Below are positions 38,307 to 46,821 of a stretch of DNA of 64,000 bases, piece after piece. The stretch spans positions 62,001-126,000 of the forward strand of contig NZ_JAJFAX010000001.1 in NCBI RefSeq assembly GCF_019710475.1, written 5' to 3'. The DNA comes from Glycomyces sp. TRM65418 (GTDB taxonomy: Bacteria > Actinomycetota > Actinomycetes > Mycobacteriales > Micromonosporaceae). Made by a program: the position numbers and the translations under genes. The notes below the pieces were generated by a model that saw only the letters and a program-made list of their open reading frames with translations, was not told the origin of the DNA and did not search any database. Position 1 is the stretch's first letter. Every line of letters starts with the position of its first letter.

Positions 38307-40614
38307 GGGACTCCTCAGCGTCGGGGGCCGCTTCGTCTTTCGGAGAGGCGGTCGCGGCACTCACGTCGCCCTTGACGTCGGCCTCCGGCTCCTCGTCCGC
38401 TTCTTCGCCTTCGTCGTCGAGGTCCTCGTCGTCTTCACCTTCGAAGTCGTCGTCCTCATCGTCCTCGTCGAAGTCGTCGTCTTCGTCGATCGCGTCGGCT
38501 TCGCCCTCGGTGTGAGCGTCGGTCTGCGGATCGCGGTCGTCGTCCGAGTCCTCGTCGTCCTCGAAGTCGTCCTCATCGTCGTCGAACTCGTCGTCTTCGT
38601 CGTACTCCTCGACGACGATGCCCTCGAGTTCGAGCAGCCGCTCGGCGGCGCCGGTCTCGCCGGTCTCGTCGGCCGCGACGGCCTTCGAGAGCCATTCGCG
38701 GGCCTCGTCCTCGCGGCCGTCGGCCAGCAGGCCCTCGGCGTAGGCGTAGCGCAGACGCGCGACCCACGGTTCCGTCTTCGGCGAGTTGAGGCCGCCGACC
38801 TTGAGCATCGCGGTCGCGGCCTCGCCCATGCCCATGTCCCGGCGGGCTCCGGAGGCCACGATGAGCAGCTCGACCCGGACTTCGGGGTCGACGCTCTCGT
38901 CGCTGCCGTACTCGCGGTAGAGGTCGATCGCGCGCTCGGGATGCCCCAGGGCTCGTTCGCAGTCGGCGATGAGCGCCACGTGGTCGTGCGTGCCGCCGAG
39001 GCGCTGCGCGGCGCGCAGCTCGTTGACGGCGAGCTGCCACTCCTCGGCACCGTAGGCGGCCACACCGGTGACCTCGCGGACGATGGCCACGCGGGAGGCT
39101 TTGCGGCGGGCGTAGCGGGCCTGTTCGAGCGCGCCTTCCACGTCGTCCTCGGCCAGGAGGGCCGCGGCGGCGATGAGACGGTTGCCGACGGCCTCCGCGA
39201 GCTGCTTGTTCAGGCTGCGGAGACCGGCCTTGGTCTCCTTGTCGAGCTGGTCGAAGCCGTACTCGAGACCCTCGGGCAGGTCGGGCGCCTCGTCGGACTC
39301 GCCCATGCGGATCGGGCCCTCGTGGCCGGCCTCGCGCTCTTCGAGCGGACGCAGGTTGTCCTTGCCCCGGCGTTCCTTGCCGTCGCGGCCGAAGCGGTCG
39401 TCGCCCCGGTCCTCGAAGCGGCGAGGGCCGCGGTCGTCACGGTCGGAGCGGCGCGGGCCTCCCCGGTCGTCGCGCTTGTAACCGCCGCTGCGGCCGTCGC
39501 CGTCGCGGCGCGGGCGGTCGCTGTCACGGCGCGGCCGGTCGTCACGGTTGCCTTCGAAACGACGCGGACGGTCGTCGCCCTCGCGGCGGGGCCGGTCGTC
39601 GCGGTCGCCCTCGAACCGGCGGGGGCCGCGGTCGTCGCGGTTGAAGCTGCGCTGGCCGCCGCGGTCGTCGCGGTTGTAGCCACCGCGGCTGTCGCCGTCG
39701 CGGCGCGGGCGGTCGTCACGGTTGCCTTCAAAGCGACGCGGTCCGCGGTCGTCACCCTCGCGGCGCGGCCGGTCGTCACGGTTGAAGCTGCGCTGGCCGC
39801 CCCGGTCGTCGCGGTTGTACCCGCCGCCGCGGTTGTCGCGGTAGCCGCCGGAGCGGCCGTCGCCGTCGCGACGCGGGCGGTCGTCACGGTTGCCTTCAAA
39901 GCGACGCGGTCCGCGGTCGTCACCCTCGCGGCGCGGCCGGTCATCGCGGTTGAAGCTGCGCTGGCCGCCCCGGTCGTCGCGGTTGTACCCGCCGCCGCGG
40001 TTGTCGCGGTAGCCGCCGGAGCGGCCGTCGCCGTCGCGACGCGGGCGGTCGTCGTAGCGGCGCGGCCCACGGTCGTCGCGGTTGTAGCCGCCGCGGCTGT
40101 CACCGTCGCGGCGGGGCCGGTCGTCACGGTTGTACCCGCCACCGCGGTTGTCACGGTAACCGCCGGAGCGGCCGTCGCCATCGCGACGCGGGCGGTCGTC
40201 GCGGTTGTACCCGCCACCGCGGTTGTCACGGTAACCGCCGCTGCGGCCGTCGCCGTCGCGGCGGGGCCGGTCGTCGCGGTTGTAGCCGCCGCGGTTGTCA
40301 CGGTAACCGCCGGAGCGGCCGTCGCCATCGCGACGCGGGCGGTCGTCACGGTTGTAACCGCCGCGGCTGTCGCCGTCGCGGCGCGGGCGGTCGTCACGGT
40401 TGCCTTCAAAGCGGCGCGGGCGGTCGTCGCCGTCGCGACGCGGGCGGTCGTCGCGGCCTTCACTGCGGCCGTAGCCGCCCCGGCGTTCTCCGCCCCGGTC
40501 GTCGCGGTTGTAGCCGCCTCGGCCCGAACGGTCGCCGTAGCCGCCGCCCTCGCGACGGCCGTAGCCGCCTCGTCGGTCATCTTCACCCTTGCGGGCGCGG
40601 CCGTCTTCAGCCAC
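38281..40614 (-). CDS. TPR protein with long Arg/Gly/Asp repeat N-terminus and acidic C-terminus
   Basis: 777 residues from GTG. Residues ~5-420 are low complexity, built from blocks such as NRDDRPRRDGDGRSGGYRDN, rich in Arg, Gly, Asp, Tyr and Asn. Residues ~440-660 are TPR-like helices (ALEQARYARRKASRVAIVRE, AVNELRAAQRLGGTHDHVAL); residues 660-777 are extremely acidic (repeated Asp/Glu). Position between HAD and tyrS matches Rv1691, an ~250-residue TPR protein, so the flanking low-complexity arms are lineage-specific. The RGG-like N-terminus suggests RNA binding or condensate formation; this is inference. Confidence 0.85.
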   Translation of the reverse strand: MAEDGRARKGEDDRRGGYGRREGGGYGDRSGRGGYNRDDRGGERRGGYGRSEGRDDRPRRDGDDRPRRFEGNRDDRPRRDGDSRGGYNRDDRPRRDGDGRSGGYRDNRGGYNRDDRPRRDGDGRSGGYRDNRGGGYNRDDRPRRDGDGRSGGYRDNRGGGYNRDDRPRRDGDSRGGYNRDDRGPRRYDDRPRRDGDGRSGGYRDNRGGGYNRDDRGGQRSFNRDDRPRREGDDRGPRRFEGNRDDRPRRDGDGRSGGYRDNRGGGYNRDDRGGQRSFNRDDRPRREGDDRGPRRFEGNRDDRPRRDGDSRGGYNRDDRGGQRSFNRDDRGPRRFEGDRDDRPRREGDDRPRRFEGNRDDRPRRDSDRPRRDGDGRSGGYKRDDRGGPRRSDRDDRGPRRFEDRGDDRFGRDGKERRGKDNLRPLEEREAGHEGPIRMGESDEAPDLPEGLEYGFDQLDKETKAGLRSLNKQLAEAVGNRLIAAAALLAEDDVEGALEQARYARRKASRVAIVREVTGVAAYGAEEWQLAVNELRAAQRLGGTHDHVALIADCERALGHPERAIDLYREYGSDESVDPEVRVELLIVASGARRDMGMGEAATAMLKVGGLNSPKTEPWVARLRYAYAEGLLADGREDEAREWLSKAVAADETGETGAAERLLELEGIVVEEYDEDDEFDDDEDDFEDDEDSDDDRDPQTDAHTEGEADAIDEDDDFDEDDEDDDFEGEDDEDLDDEGEEADEEPEADVKGDVSAATASPKDEAAPDAEESHDPTERRP
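39718..40053 (-). repeat. Two tandem 168-bp near-identical repeats
   Basis: 39718-39885 and 39886-40053 are nearly identical and encode a 56-residue unit (DDRPRRDGDGRSGGYRDNRG ... RGPRRFEGNR). They lie within a larger array (about 39360-40600) of shorter related units. The high identity indicates recent duplication in frame. Confidence 0.85.
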
Positions 40615-40663
40615 TAAATTCTCCCCCTCTATTCACCGCGACAAAACCAACCAAGTGTATGCC

Positions 40664-41920
40664 TCAGCTGACGACCTCGAACCCGGCGACGGTCTTCTTG
40701 CCGCGCCGGATCACTCCGTACTTGCCGTGGAGCAGGTCAGAGGGGTCGACGACCGTGCCGGGATCGCTCACCCGCACGTTGTTCAGGTAGGCCCCGCCCT
40801 CCTTCGCCGCGCGACGGGCCTCGCCCAGGCTCGCGACCACGCCGGACTCCTTCATCGCCTCGGCCACGGTGATGCCGGGCTTGGTGATCTCGGCCAGGCC
40901 GGCCTCCGCCAGCGCCGCGCGCAGCGTCGGTTCGGGCAGGTCCGCGAGCTCCCCGCGACCGAACAGTGCCTGGGAGGCGGCGATGACGTGCGCGGTCTCC
41001 TCCTCGCCGTGCAGCAGCGCGGTCAGCTCCTCGGCGAGGGCCTTCTGCGCGAGGCGCGCGGCGGGCTTCTCCGCGGTGGCCCGCTCCAGTTCCTCGATCT
41101 CCTCGTGCGACTTGAACGAGAAGTACTTGAGGTAGCGCACCACGTCGGCGTCGCCGGCATTGATCCAGAACTGGTAGAACGCGTACGGACTGGTCAGCTC
41201 GGGGTCGAGCCAGACCGCGCCGCCCTCGGTCTTGCCGAACTTGGTGCCGTCCGCCTTGGTCACGAGGGGGGTGACGAAGGCGTGCACGTGCTCGCCCGCG
41301 CGGCGGCGGATGTAGTCGACGCCTGCGGTGATGTTGCCCCACTGGTCCGATCCTCCGAACTGGAGGGTGCAGCCGTGGCGGCGGTGCAGCTCGAAGAAGT
41401 CGTTCGACTGGAGGAGCTGGTAGGAGAACTCGGTGAAGGAGATGCCGGACTCCAGGCGGGCCTTGACGACCTCGCGCGCGAGCATCTTCGAGACCGGGAA
41501 GTGCTTGCCGACGTCGCGCAGGAAGTCGATGACGTTCAGCTCGGAGGTCCAGTCGAGGTTGTTCACCGCGACCGCGCCGTTCTCGCCGTCGTAGGAGACG
41601 AAGGGCGCGAGCTGGGCGCGGATCTTCTCGACCCAGCCGGCGACGGTCTCGGGCGAGTTCAGGGTGCGTTCGGCGGTCTCCTTGGGGTCGCCGATCTGGC
41701 CGGTCGCGCCGCCCACGAGCAGCAGCGGGCGCAGCCCGGCGAGCTGCAGGCGGCGGGCGGTGAGCACCTGCATGAGGTGGCCGACGTGCAGGCTGACGGC
41801 CGTGGGGTCGAAGCCCACGTAGAAGGTCACCTGACCGGCGTCGATGTGCTCGCGGATCGCATCGGTGCCGGTCGAGTCCTGGATGAGGCCGCGCCAGGCG
41901 AAGTCGTCGAGAATATGCAC
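40664..41920 (-). CDS. tyrS: Tyrosyl-tRNA synthetase
   Basis: 418 residues. Class I signature HVGH (45-48) and KFGKT (KMSKS equivalent) plus QFGGSDQWGNITAG for tyrosine and tRNA handling; C-terminal S4 domain (about 355-418). It charges tRNA-Tyr. It is downstream of the RNB gene and upstream of the TPR gene on the same strand, 50 bp before the latter's start. All key residues are present. Confidence 0.98.
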   Translation of the reverse strand: MHILDDFAWRGLIQDSTGTDAIREHIDAGQVTFYVGFDPTAVSLHVGHLMQVLTARRLQLAGLRPLLLVGGATGQIGDPKETAERTLNSPETVAGWVEKIRAQLAPFVSYDGENGAVAVNNLDWTSELNVIDFLRDVGKHFPVSKMLAREVVKARLESGISFTEFSYQLLQSNDFFELHRRHGCTLQFGGSDQWGNITAGVDYIRRRAGEHVHAFVTPLVTKADGTKFGKTEGGAVWLDPELTSPYAFYQFWINAGDADVVRYLKYFSFKSHEEIEELERATAEKPAARLAQKALAEELTALLHGEEETAHVIAASQALFGRGELADLPEPTLRAALAEAGLAEITKPGITVAEAMKESGVVASLGEARRAAKEGGAYLNNVRVSDPGTVVDPSDLLHGKYGVIRRGKKTVAGFEVVS

Positions 41921-42016
41921 GGCTTCATTGTGCCTTAGCGGCCGAAACGCTTTTCGCGGTCGCCGCCGTCACGTGGTCCGGCTCAACCGCGCCGCCGCGC
42001 GGGGCCCGACCCGCGG

Positions 42017-43909
42017 TCAGGCGTTCGCCGGGCGGCCCGTCTGACCCAGCGCGAGCGCGACCTCGATCTGGACGCGCAGCTCCAGTGCGGCGGCGATCTT
42101 CGACGCCTGCTTGGTGGGGCCGGTGCCCTCGGCCGCGACGGCGTCGCCGGTGCCGCGCATGCGGCCTTCGGCGCGGCAGATGAAGGTCCGCTCGTGCGCG
42201 GGCCCCTCGGTCGTGAAATCCCAGGCGAGGCGTTCGACGACGCCTCGGGCGGCGTAGATCTGGACGGCTTCGGCGGGGTTGACGGCGGCGTCGACGAGGA
42301 GCTTGCGCGAGGGTTCGGCGCGGGGCGCCGCGTCGGCGTCGCCCGAGGGGTCGGGGAGGCCGGCGAGGTGGGCGACGAGGGCCAGCGCGGCCTGGTTCCG
42401 GGCGTCTTTCTTGCTGCGCTGCAGGCGCTTGGGGGATTCGATCGCTTCGCCGTCGCAGTGGATGGCGACCTGGGCGGCGAAGAGCGGGCCTTCGTAGCCG
42501 GGGGCGTCCTCGACGGTCCACCGGACGTGCGTGTCGTTGCTGACCGGGCCGCCGAGGCGGTCCTGGAGGTAGACGTTGACGATCGACTGGGCCTGCTGGG
42601 GCTCGCGGGCGAGCTGCCGGTTCATGCGCTCGCGCAGCGGCGCGAACTCGCCCTGCCCGTAGAGGTAGACCGAGGCGAACTCGCGGAGCTGGAGTTCGCG
42701 GCGGTCGAAGCGGCGGGCGGCGTCCTCGGCGAGTCCGGCGGGGGTCTCGCCGCGTTCGATCGCGTATTGGAGGACGCGGGCGAACTGCTTGTAGGGCAGG
42801 GCGGCGAAGTCGGCGGCCTCCATCTGCCGCGCGGTCTGCTCGTGGGCCTTCTGCTTGAAGTACTCGGCCTTGGCACGGCGTTCCTCCTCGACGCGTTCGT
42901 TGACGTGCGTCGCGATGGCGCTCAGGTCGTCGAAGGCGTAGGGGCTGGGGTGGCCGAGGGCGGCCGCGAGGAGGATCCGCTGGGTGACCAGGTCGGGGTA
43001 GCGGCGGATGGGGCTGGTGGCGTGGGTGTACGCGGGCAGTTGGAGGCCGTGGTGGCCGTGGACGGTGGGCGCGTAGGTGGCGGCGCGGGCGATCATGCGC
43101 ATACGGGTGCGGAGCATCTCGAAGGCGGCGTTGTCGCCGGTGGCGGCGATCGAGTCGAGTTCGTCGCGCAGTTCGGCGGGGTCGCCGGCGACGGCGGCGA
43201 GGCGGTGGTTGCGGAACAGGATCGGCAGGTCCCGGCTGACGGCCCACGCGGCGATCTGCGCGTTGGCGGCGATCATGAACTCCTGCACGATGATGTAGCC
43301 GGAGTTGCGTTCGGCGCTGTCGAGGCGGACGAGCTGGCCCTCCTCGTTGGTGGCGAAGCCGGAGAGCAGGTCGTAGAAGGCGAGGGCGCCGGCGTTGCGG
43401 CGGGCGGCGAGCATGGTCTGGGCGAAGCGCAGGGCGAGCGCGAGGGTGCCGTGGAGGGGGTGGGCGGGGTCGCCCGCGGCGGCCGCGGCCTCGCCGTGGG
43501 CCATGGCCCAGGAGCGGGTGAGGCGGCCGGGGCCGATCTCGGCGGTGATGACGCGTCCGGCGGCGTCGAGTCGCAAGTGGACCACGAAGGTGTCGTTGGC
43601 CCGGTCGGGTTCGAGCGAGGCGGCCTCGACGACCGGCGCGGGGAGCATGTGCTTGGTGTGGTCGGTGCGGTAGCGGGTGTGGACGCGGCGGTGGGCCTCG
43701 GTGTCGGCGCGGCCGCCGGTGCGGACGTGGTCGGCCACGCGGGCGATGTGGACCCAGACGTCGAAGCCGTCGCCGTCGGCCTCGATCCAGATGGCGTCGT
43801 CGCGGTCGACGGTGGTCGCGGCGTCGATCATGATCCCGGTTTCGGCTGGGTTGTAGTCGGCCAACTGCGCTCCTTCGTGGTCCAGCCGCAATGGTAACCG
43901 CAGCCACAT
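42017..43909 (-). CDS. RNB-domain exoribonuclease fused to two dsRNA-binding domains
   Basis: 630 residues. The RNB domain occupies ~20-400; the four catalytic acidic residues are present (Asp29, 35, 37, 38 in MIDAATTVDRDDAIW) as is the hallmark THATSPIRRYPDLVTQRIL (295-313). There are no N-terminal cold-shock domains and no C-terminal S1 domain. Instead, residues ~445-517 (NVYLQDRLGG ... KKDARNQAALALVAHLAGL) and ~542-617 (GPAHERTFICRAEGRM ... GTGPTKQASKIAAALEL) read as double-stranded RNA-binding domains. The predicted enzyme is a 3'-5' hydrolytic RNase for structured RNA. It stands 96 bp from tyrS. Confidence 0.88.
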   Translation of the reverse strand: MWLRLPLRLDHEGAQLADYNPAETGIMIDAATTVDRDDAIWIEADGDGFDVWVHIARVADHVRTGGRADTEAHRRVHTRYRTDHTKHMLPAPVVEAASLEPDRANDTFVVHLRLDAAGRVITAEIGPGRLTRSWAMAHGEAAAAAGDPAHPLHGTLALALRFAQTMLAARRNAGALAFYDLLSGFATNEEGQLVRLDSAERNSGYIIVQEFMIAANAQIAAWAVSRDLPILFRNHRLAAVAGDPAELRDELDSIAATGDNAAFEMLRTRMRMIARAATYAPTVHGHHGLQLPAYTHATSPIRRYPDLVTQRILLAAALGHPSPYAFDDLSAIATHVNERVEEERRAKAEYFKQKAHEQTARQMEAADFAALPYKQFARVLQYAIERGETPAGLAEDAARRFDRRELQLREFASVYLYGQGEFAPLRERMNRQLAREPQQAQSIVNVYLQDRLGGPVSNDTHVRWTVEDAPGYEGPLFAAQVAIHCDGEAIESPKRLQRSKKDARNQAALALVAHLAGLPDPSGDADAAPRAEPSRKLLVDAAVNPAEAVQIYAARGVVERLAWDFTTEGPAHERTFICRAEGRMRGTGDAVAAEGTGPTKQASKIAAALELRVQIEVALALGQTGRPANA

Positions 43910-43940
43910 GTTCGCTCGCCGGACGCCGCGGGGCGCGTCG

Positions 43941-43975
43941 CGGGCCGGGCGTTCACATGGTGAACACCCGGCCCG
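43941..43975 (-). terminator. GC-rich terminator hairpin after the cupin operon
   Basis: CGGGCCGGGCGTTCAC pairs with GTGAACACCCGGCCCG (one mismatch, ATG loop). It lies 25 bp beyond the cupin gene's stop and upstream of the RNB gene. There is no T-run, as common in actinobacteria. Confidence 0.6.
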
Positions 43976-43999
43976 GTCGTGATCGGACGGCGGTGTCGG

Positions 44000-44719
44000 T
44001 CAGGGGCGCAGGTCCCAGGTCTCCAGGCGCCCGCACATGCCCCATTTGCGGGCGGGGTCGCCGCCGCTGCCGACGTGCGAGTCGCACAGGTGGGTCGCGT
44101 CGGCCTCGGCGAGGGCGTCCAGGTGGGCGCCGGTGGCGTCGGCCTGGGCCTTCGGCCCGTCGGCCCACAGCTGCCGCCAGGTGGCGGTGCGGTGGGCGAC
44201 GAGCTGAGCGGCCTTGTCCCACAAGGGTTTCATGGCCGCGGGACCTTCGGCCTCGACGCGTTCGCGCAGGGCGAGGTAGCCCTCGACGGCGAGGTCGCGG
44301 CGGGCCCGGGCGGCCTCGCCGCGTTCGGTCTCCGTGAGGTCGGGCGCGGCCGGTGCGGCGGCGGCCGCCTGGTACGCCTCCGGGTCGGCGAGGGTCGCCT
44401 CGGGGAAGGTGAACACGGCGTCCCCGGCTTCGGGGATGCCCGCGTTCTGCATGACCACCACGAGTTCGAGGTCGCCCGAGATGTTCACGATCCGGTGGAC
44501 CGTCCCGGGGGCGAACCACAGGACGGTCCCGCGGGCGAGGTCGCGGCGCTCGTAGCCGTTCCCCGAGAGGGTCTCGACCGCTCCGGCGCCGGCGGTGACC
44601 ACGTAGCCCTCGGTGGAGGCGGTGTGCAGGTGCGGGCTGCCTCCCGCCTGCCCGTCCGCGGTGGGCCAGTCGTAGGCGGTGACGATGGAGACGGCGGTGC
44701 CGCCGGGGAAGCCGCTCAT
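44000..44719 (-). CDS. Cupin-domain protein
   Basis: 239 residues. The N-terminal cupin (about 25-110) has SPHLHTASTEGYVVTAGAGA (motif 1, H-x-H-x3-E with G-x5-H change) and FAPGTVHRIVN (motif 2). Residues 125-239 are helical and carry a DLTETERGEAARARRDLA segment. The start ATG is 2 bp after the stop of the PmoA gene, so it is translated in the same operon. It may act as a sugar isomerase/epimerase or metal-dependent binding protein in the glycoside pathway; no specific reaction can be assigned. Confidence 0.85.
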   Translation of the reverse strand: MSGFPGGTAVSIVTAYDWPTADGQAGGSPHLHTASTEGYVVTAGAGAVETLSGNGYERRDLARGTVLWFAPGTVHRIVNISGDLELVVVMQNAGIPEAGDAVFTFPEATLADPEAYQAAAAAPAAPDLTETERGEAARARRDLAVEGYLALRERVEAEGPAAMKPLWDKAAQLVAHRTATWRQLWADGPKAQADATGAHLDALAEADATHLCDSHVGSGGDPARKWGMCGRLETWDLRP

Positions 44720-44721
44720 CG

Positions 44722-45633
44722 CTACCCCAGCCGGCCCAGTTCGGCGGCGGCGAGCGCGGCGGTCTTGGCCGCGCCTTCGACGCCGGTGTCGCCGTTGCAG
44801 ATCGCGACGGCGTGGCGGAGCGTCACGGTGTCGCCGGGGGCCATCGGCAGCTCGGTGTCGAAGAACGGCGCGGGGCAGACCGCGGCGAACGGGGTCGAGC
44901 GGACGAACCACTTGACGGGCGCGCCGGGGTTCTCGGGGTGGTCGGTGAAGACCAGGGTCGAGGCGGCGTCGACGGAATCGTGCGCGCCGCGGAAGGCCAG
45001 CCAGTCCCCGCGAACGCCCATGAGCTCGTCGCCGCCCTCGCCGTCGGCGGTGTAGACGCGGCCCTCGGTGAAGGAGCGCGGTCCGCGCCAGAAGAGGCCG
45101 CCGTAGCCGGCGTTCTCGCGGCCCTCGGTGGTGGGGCTGCCCATGACGACCGTGTCGTCGGTGTCGTTGGTGAACGCGGTCGAGAACGAGAGGACCCACG
45201 TGTCGTCGGTGAGGACGGTGACGGCGAAGGCGCGCCGCTCGGAGAAGAAGTGGCGGCCTCCCTGGGTGATCCAGTCGAGGCGCTCGACCGCCTTGACGCC
45301 GTCCGCGTTCGCGTCGAGCTCGGTGAACTCTTGGTGGACCATGGAGCCGTCGTTCTGCTCGTCGACGTAGCCGAGGCCGCGGCGGAAGGTGCGCCCGCCC
45401 CAGAAGTTCTCGGGGCCGGCGTTCGGCAGCGACAGCGCGATGCCCTTGTGCCACACGTGGTCGTGCGGGCGGTACAGGCTCACCTGGTGCCCGGCGAGGT
45501 CGCGCAGCGGCTCGAAGTAGGGGCGGGGTGATTCGAACTGGTCGTTGTCGGGTCGGTAGACGTAGCGCAGGATCTCCAGGTCGCCCTTGGCGATCGAGAG
45601 CGCGGTGCCATTGTCGTCGAGTCGCAGCGTCAT
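44722..45633 (-). CDS. PmoA / DUF6807-family protein
   Basis: 303 residues. Family wording includes YVYRPDNDQFESPRPYFEPL, HDHVWHKGIALSLPN and PENFWGGRTFRRGLGYVDE near the N-terminus, and SPTTEGRENAGYGGLFWRGPRSF in the middle. These all-beta proteins occur next to Gfo/Idh/MocA oxidoreductases in sugar-utilisation loci (annotated PmoA from methane-oxidation neighbours, a misnomer). Their role is unproven but a sugar-derivative hydrolase, epimerase or binding function is plausible. Starts 35 bp after the oxidoreductase gene's stop. Confidence 0.88.
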   Translation of the reverse strand: MTLRLDDNGTALSIAKGDLEILRYVYRPDNDQFESPRPYFEPLRDLAGHQVSLYRPHDHVWHKGIALSLPNAGPENFWGGRTFRRGLGYVDEQNDGSMVHQEFTELDANADGVKAVERLDWITQGGRHFFSERRAFAVTVLTDDTWVLSFSTAFTNDTDDTVVMGSPTTEGRENAGYGGLFWRGPRSFTEGRVYTADGEGGDELMGVRGDWLAFRGAHDSVDAASTLVFTDHPENPGAPVKWFVRSTPFAAVCPAPFFDTELPMAPGDTVTLRHAVAICNGDTGVEGAAKTAALAAAELGRLG

Positions 45634-45667
45634 CGGTGTTCTCTCCACTCTTGGTTCGGGAAGGGCG

Positions 45668-46765
45668 TCACTTGCGGTCGGGCCAGGGGGCGCCTGAGCC
45701 GTCCATGCGCTGGTAGAACGGCGAGGTCGGGTCGATCTCCCCGGCGCGGACGCGCGCACCGGTGAAGGCGGAGGCGTAGATCGCGGCGAGGAGTTCGAGG
45801 GTGCGGCGGGCGTCCTCGATGCCGACCGGCGGGGCGGTCTTGCCGTCGAGGGCGTCGGCGATGCGGGTGAACTGGGCGCCGTGGCCGGAGGCCTGGCCGC
45901 GCGGTTCGCCGTCCCAGGCGCGCTTGATCTCCTCGGCGGCGGACTCGAGCGGGTGGATCGACCAGTGGTCGTCGCCGTAGCCGTAGAGGTGGTCGAGCTC
46001 GACGGTGGCGTTGTCGAAGTCGAGGCGGATCTGCGAGACCTCGCGCGGGCTGAGCAGCGAGTTGGTGATGACGACCGAGGCGCCGGACTCGAGGGTGACG
46101 ATCGCGTGGGAGACGTCCTCGGTGTTGGTGTCGCGGCGGTGGCGGTGCGCGGTGGCGACCACTTCGGACCAGGGGCCGACGAGGGAGAGCAGCGTGTCGA
46201 TCTGGTGGATGCCGTGGCCCATGGTGGGGCCGCCGCCCTCGGTCTCCCAGCGTCCGCGCCATTCGACCGCGAAGTACTCGGGGGCGCGGAACCAGAGGGT
46301 GTCGCACTTGCCGACGGCGAGCTTGCCGAGCACGCCGGAGGCCATCATGTTGCGGACCCGCTCGGCGGCCGAGCCGAAGCGGTGCTGCGAGATGAGCGCG
46401 AAGTCGGCCGTCGAGGCGGCCGCGGCGGCGGCGATCCGGTCGAACTCGGCGAGACTCAGGGCCGCGGGCTTCTCGCAGACGACGCCGACGCCGGCTTCGA
46501 GTGCGGCGATCGCCCCGGGAGCGTGGGCCACCGGCGGCGTGCAGAGGTCGACGAGGTCGAGCGTCTCGGCGGCGAGGAGCTCCTCGATCGAGGCGTAGCC
46601 GTTCGCGACGCCGAACCGCTCCCGGAACGCGTCGAGGCGGTCGGTGTCGGGGTCGACGGCCGCGACGAGGTCGATGCGGCCTTCGCAGTGCCGACGCAGC
46701 TCTTCGGCGTGCAGGTGGGCGATGCCGCCGGTGCCGACGACGGCGAGGCGGTAGGGGGAGGACAC
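45668..46765 (-). CDS. Gfo/Idh/MocA-family oxidoreductase
   Basis: 365 residues from the GTG ending at 46765 (GGAGAAGGAG upstream). N-terminal Rossmann motif LAVVGTGGIAHLHAEEL, then CEKPAALSLAEF (the EKP signature whose Lys is catalytic in this family) and C-terminal domain with GGGPTMGHGIHQIDTLLSLVGP (the H-x-x-D pair). It oxidises or dehydrates sugars using NAD(P); several such enzymes make 3-keto-glycosides. It follows the GH3 gene by 56 bp and precedes the PmoA gene by 34 bp, forming one operon. Confidence 0.93.
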   Translation of the reverse strand: MSSPYRLAVVGTGGIAHLHAEELRRHCEGRIDLVAAVDPDTDRLDAFRERFGVANGYASIEELLAAETLDLVDLCTPPVAHAPGAIAALEAGVGVVCEKPAALSLAEFDRIAAAAAASTADFALISQHRFGSAAERVRNMMASGVLGKLAVGKCDTLWFRAPEYFAVEWRGRWETEGGGPTMGHGIHQIDTLLSLVGPWSEVVATAHRHRRDTNTEDVSHAIVTLESGASVVITNSLLSPREVSQIRLDFDNATVELDHLYGYGDDHWSIHPLESAAEEIKRAWDGEPRGQASGHGAQFTRIADALDGKTAPPVGIEDARRTLELLAAIYASAFTGARVRAGEIDPTSPFYQRMDGSGAPWPDRK

Positions 46766-46792
46766 AGTGGACTCCTTCTCCGGGGAGGATCT

Positions 46793-46805
46793 GTAAACGC
46801 TTTCC
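46793..46805. promoter_or_regulatory. LacI-operator-like site between GH3 and oxidoreductase genes
   Basis: GTAAACGCTTTCC has the near-symmetric form GGAAA-GCG-TTTAC on the other strand, typical of LacI-family operators. It lies 27 bp before the oxidoreductase start and may provide internal control of the operon. Confidence 0.45.
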
Positions 46806-46821
46806 GGCTTCGCTGACAATA

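Noticed and set aside
39210-40586. A Thr/Ala-rich frame on the minus strand within the TPR gene
   Set aside because: A shifted reading of the same repeats; G/C at third positions supports the TPR frame, which continues into recognisable TPR helices.
39360-40600. The repeated blocks considered as a CRISPR array
   Set aside because: Repeats are contiguous coding units with no constant-length unique spacers, and stay in one frame of a protein.
38305-40617. A 2.3-kb open frame on the plus strand opposite the TPR gene, Val/Ala-rich and highly repetitive
   Set aside because: It is the antisense of the Arg/Gly/Asp repeats (codon complementarity), has no ribosome site, no family resemblance and loses composition sense outside the repeats.
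44000-45454. A longer frame joining the cupin gene to sequence over the PmoA gene
   Set aside because: The extension reads the PmoA gene out of frame; the cupin ATG at 44719 follows the PmoA stop directly.
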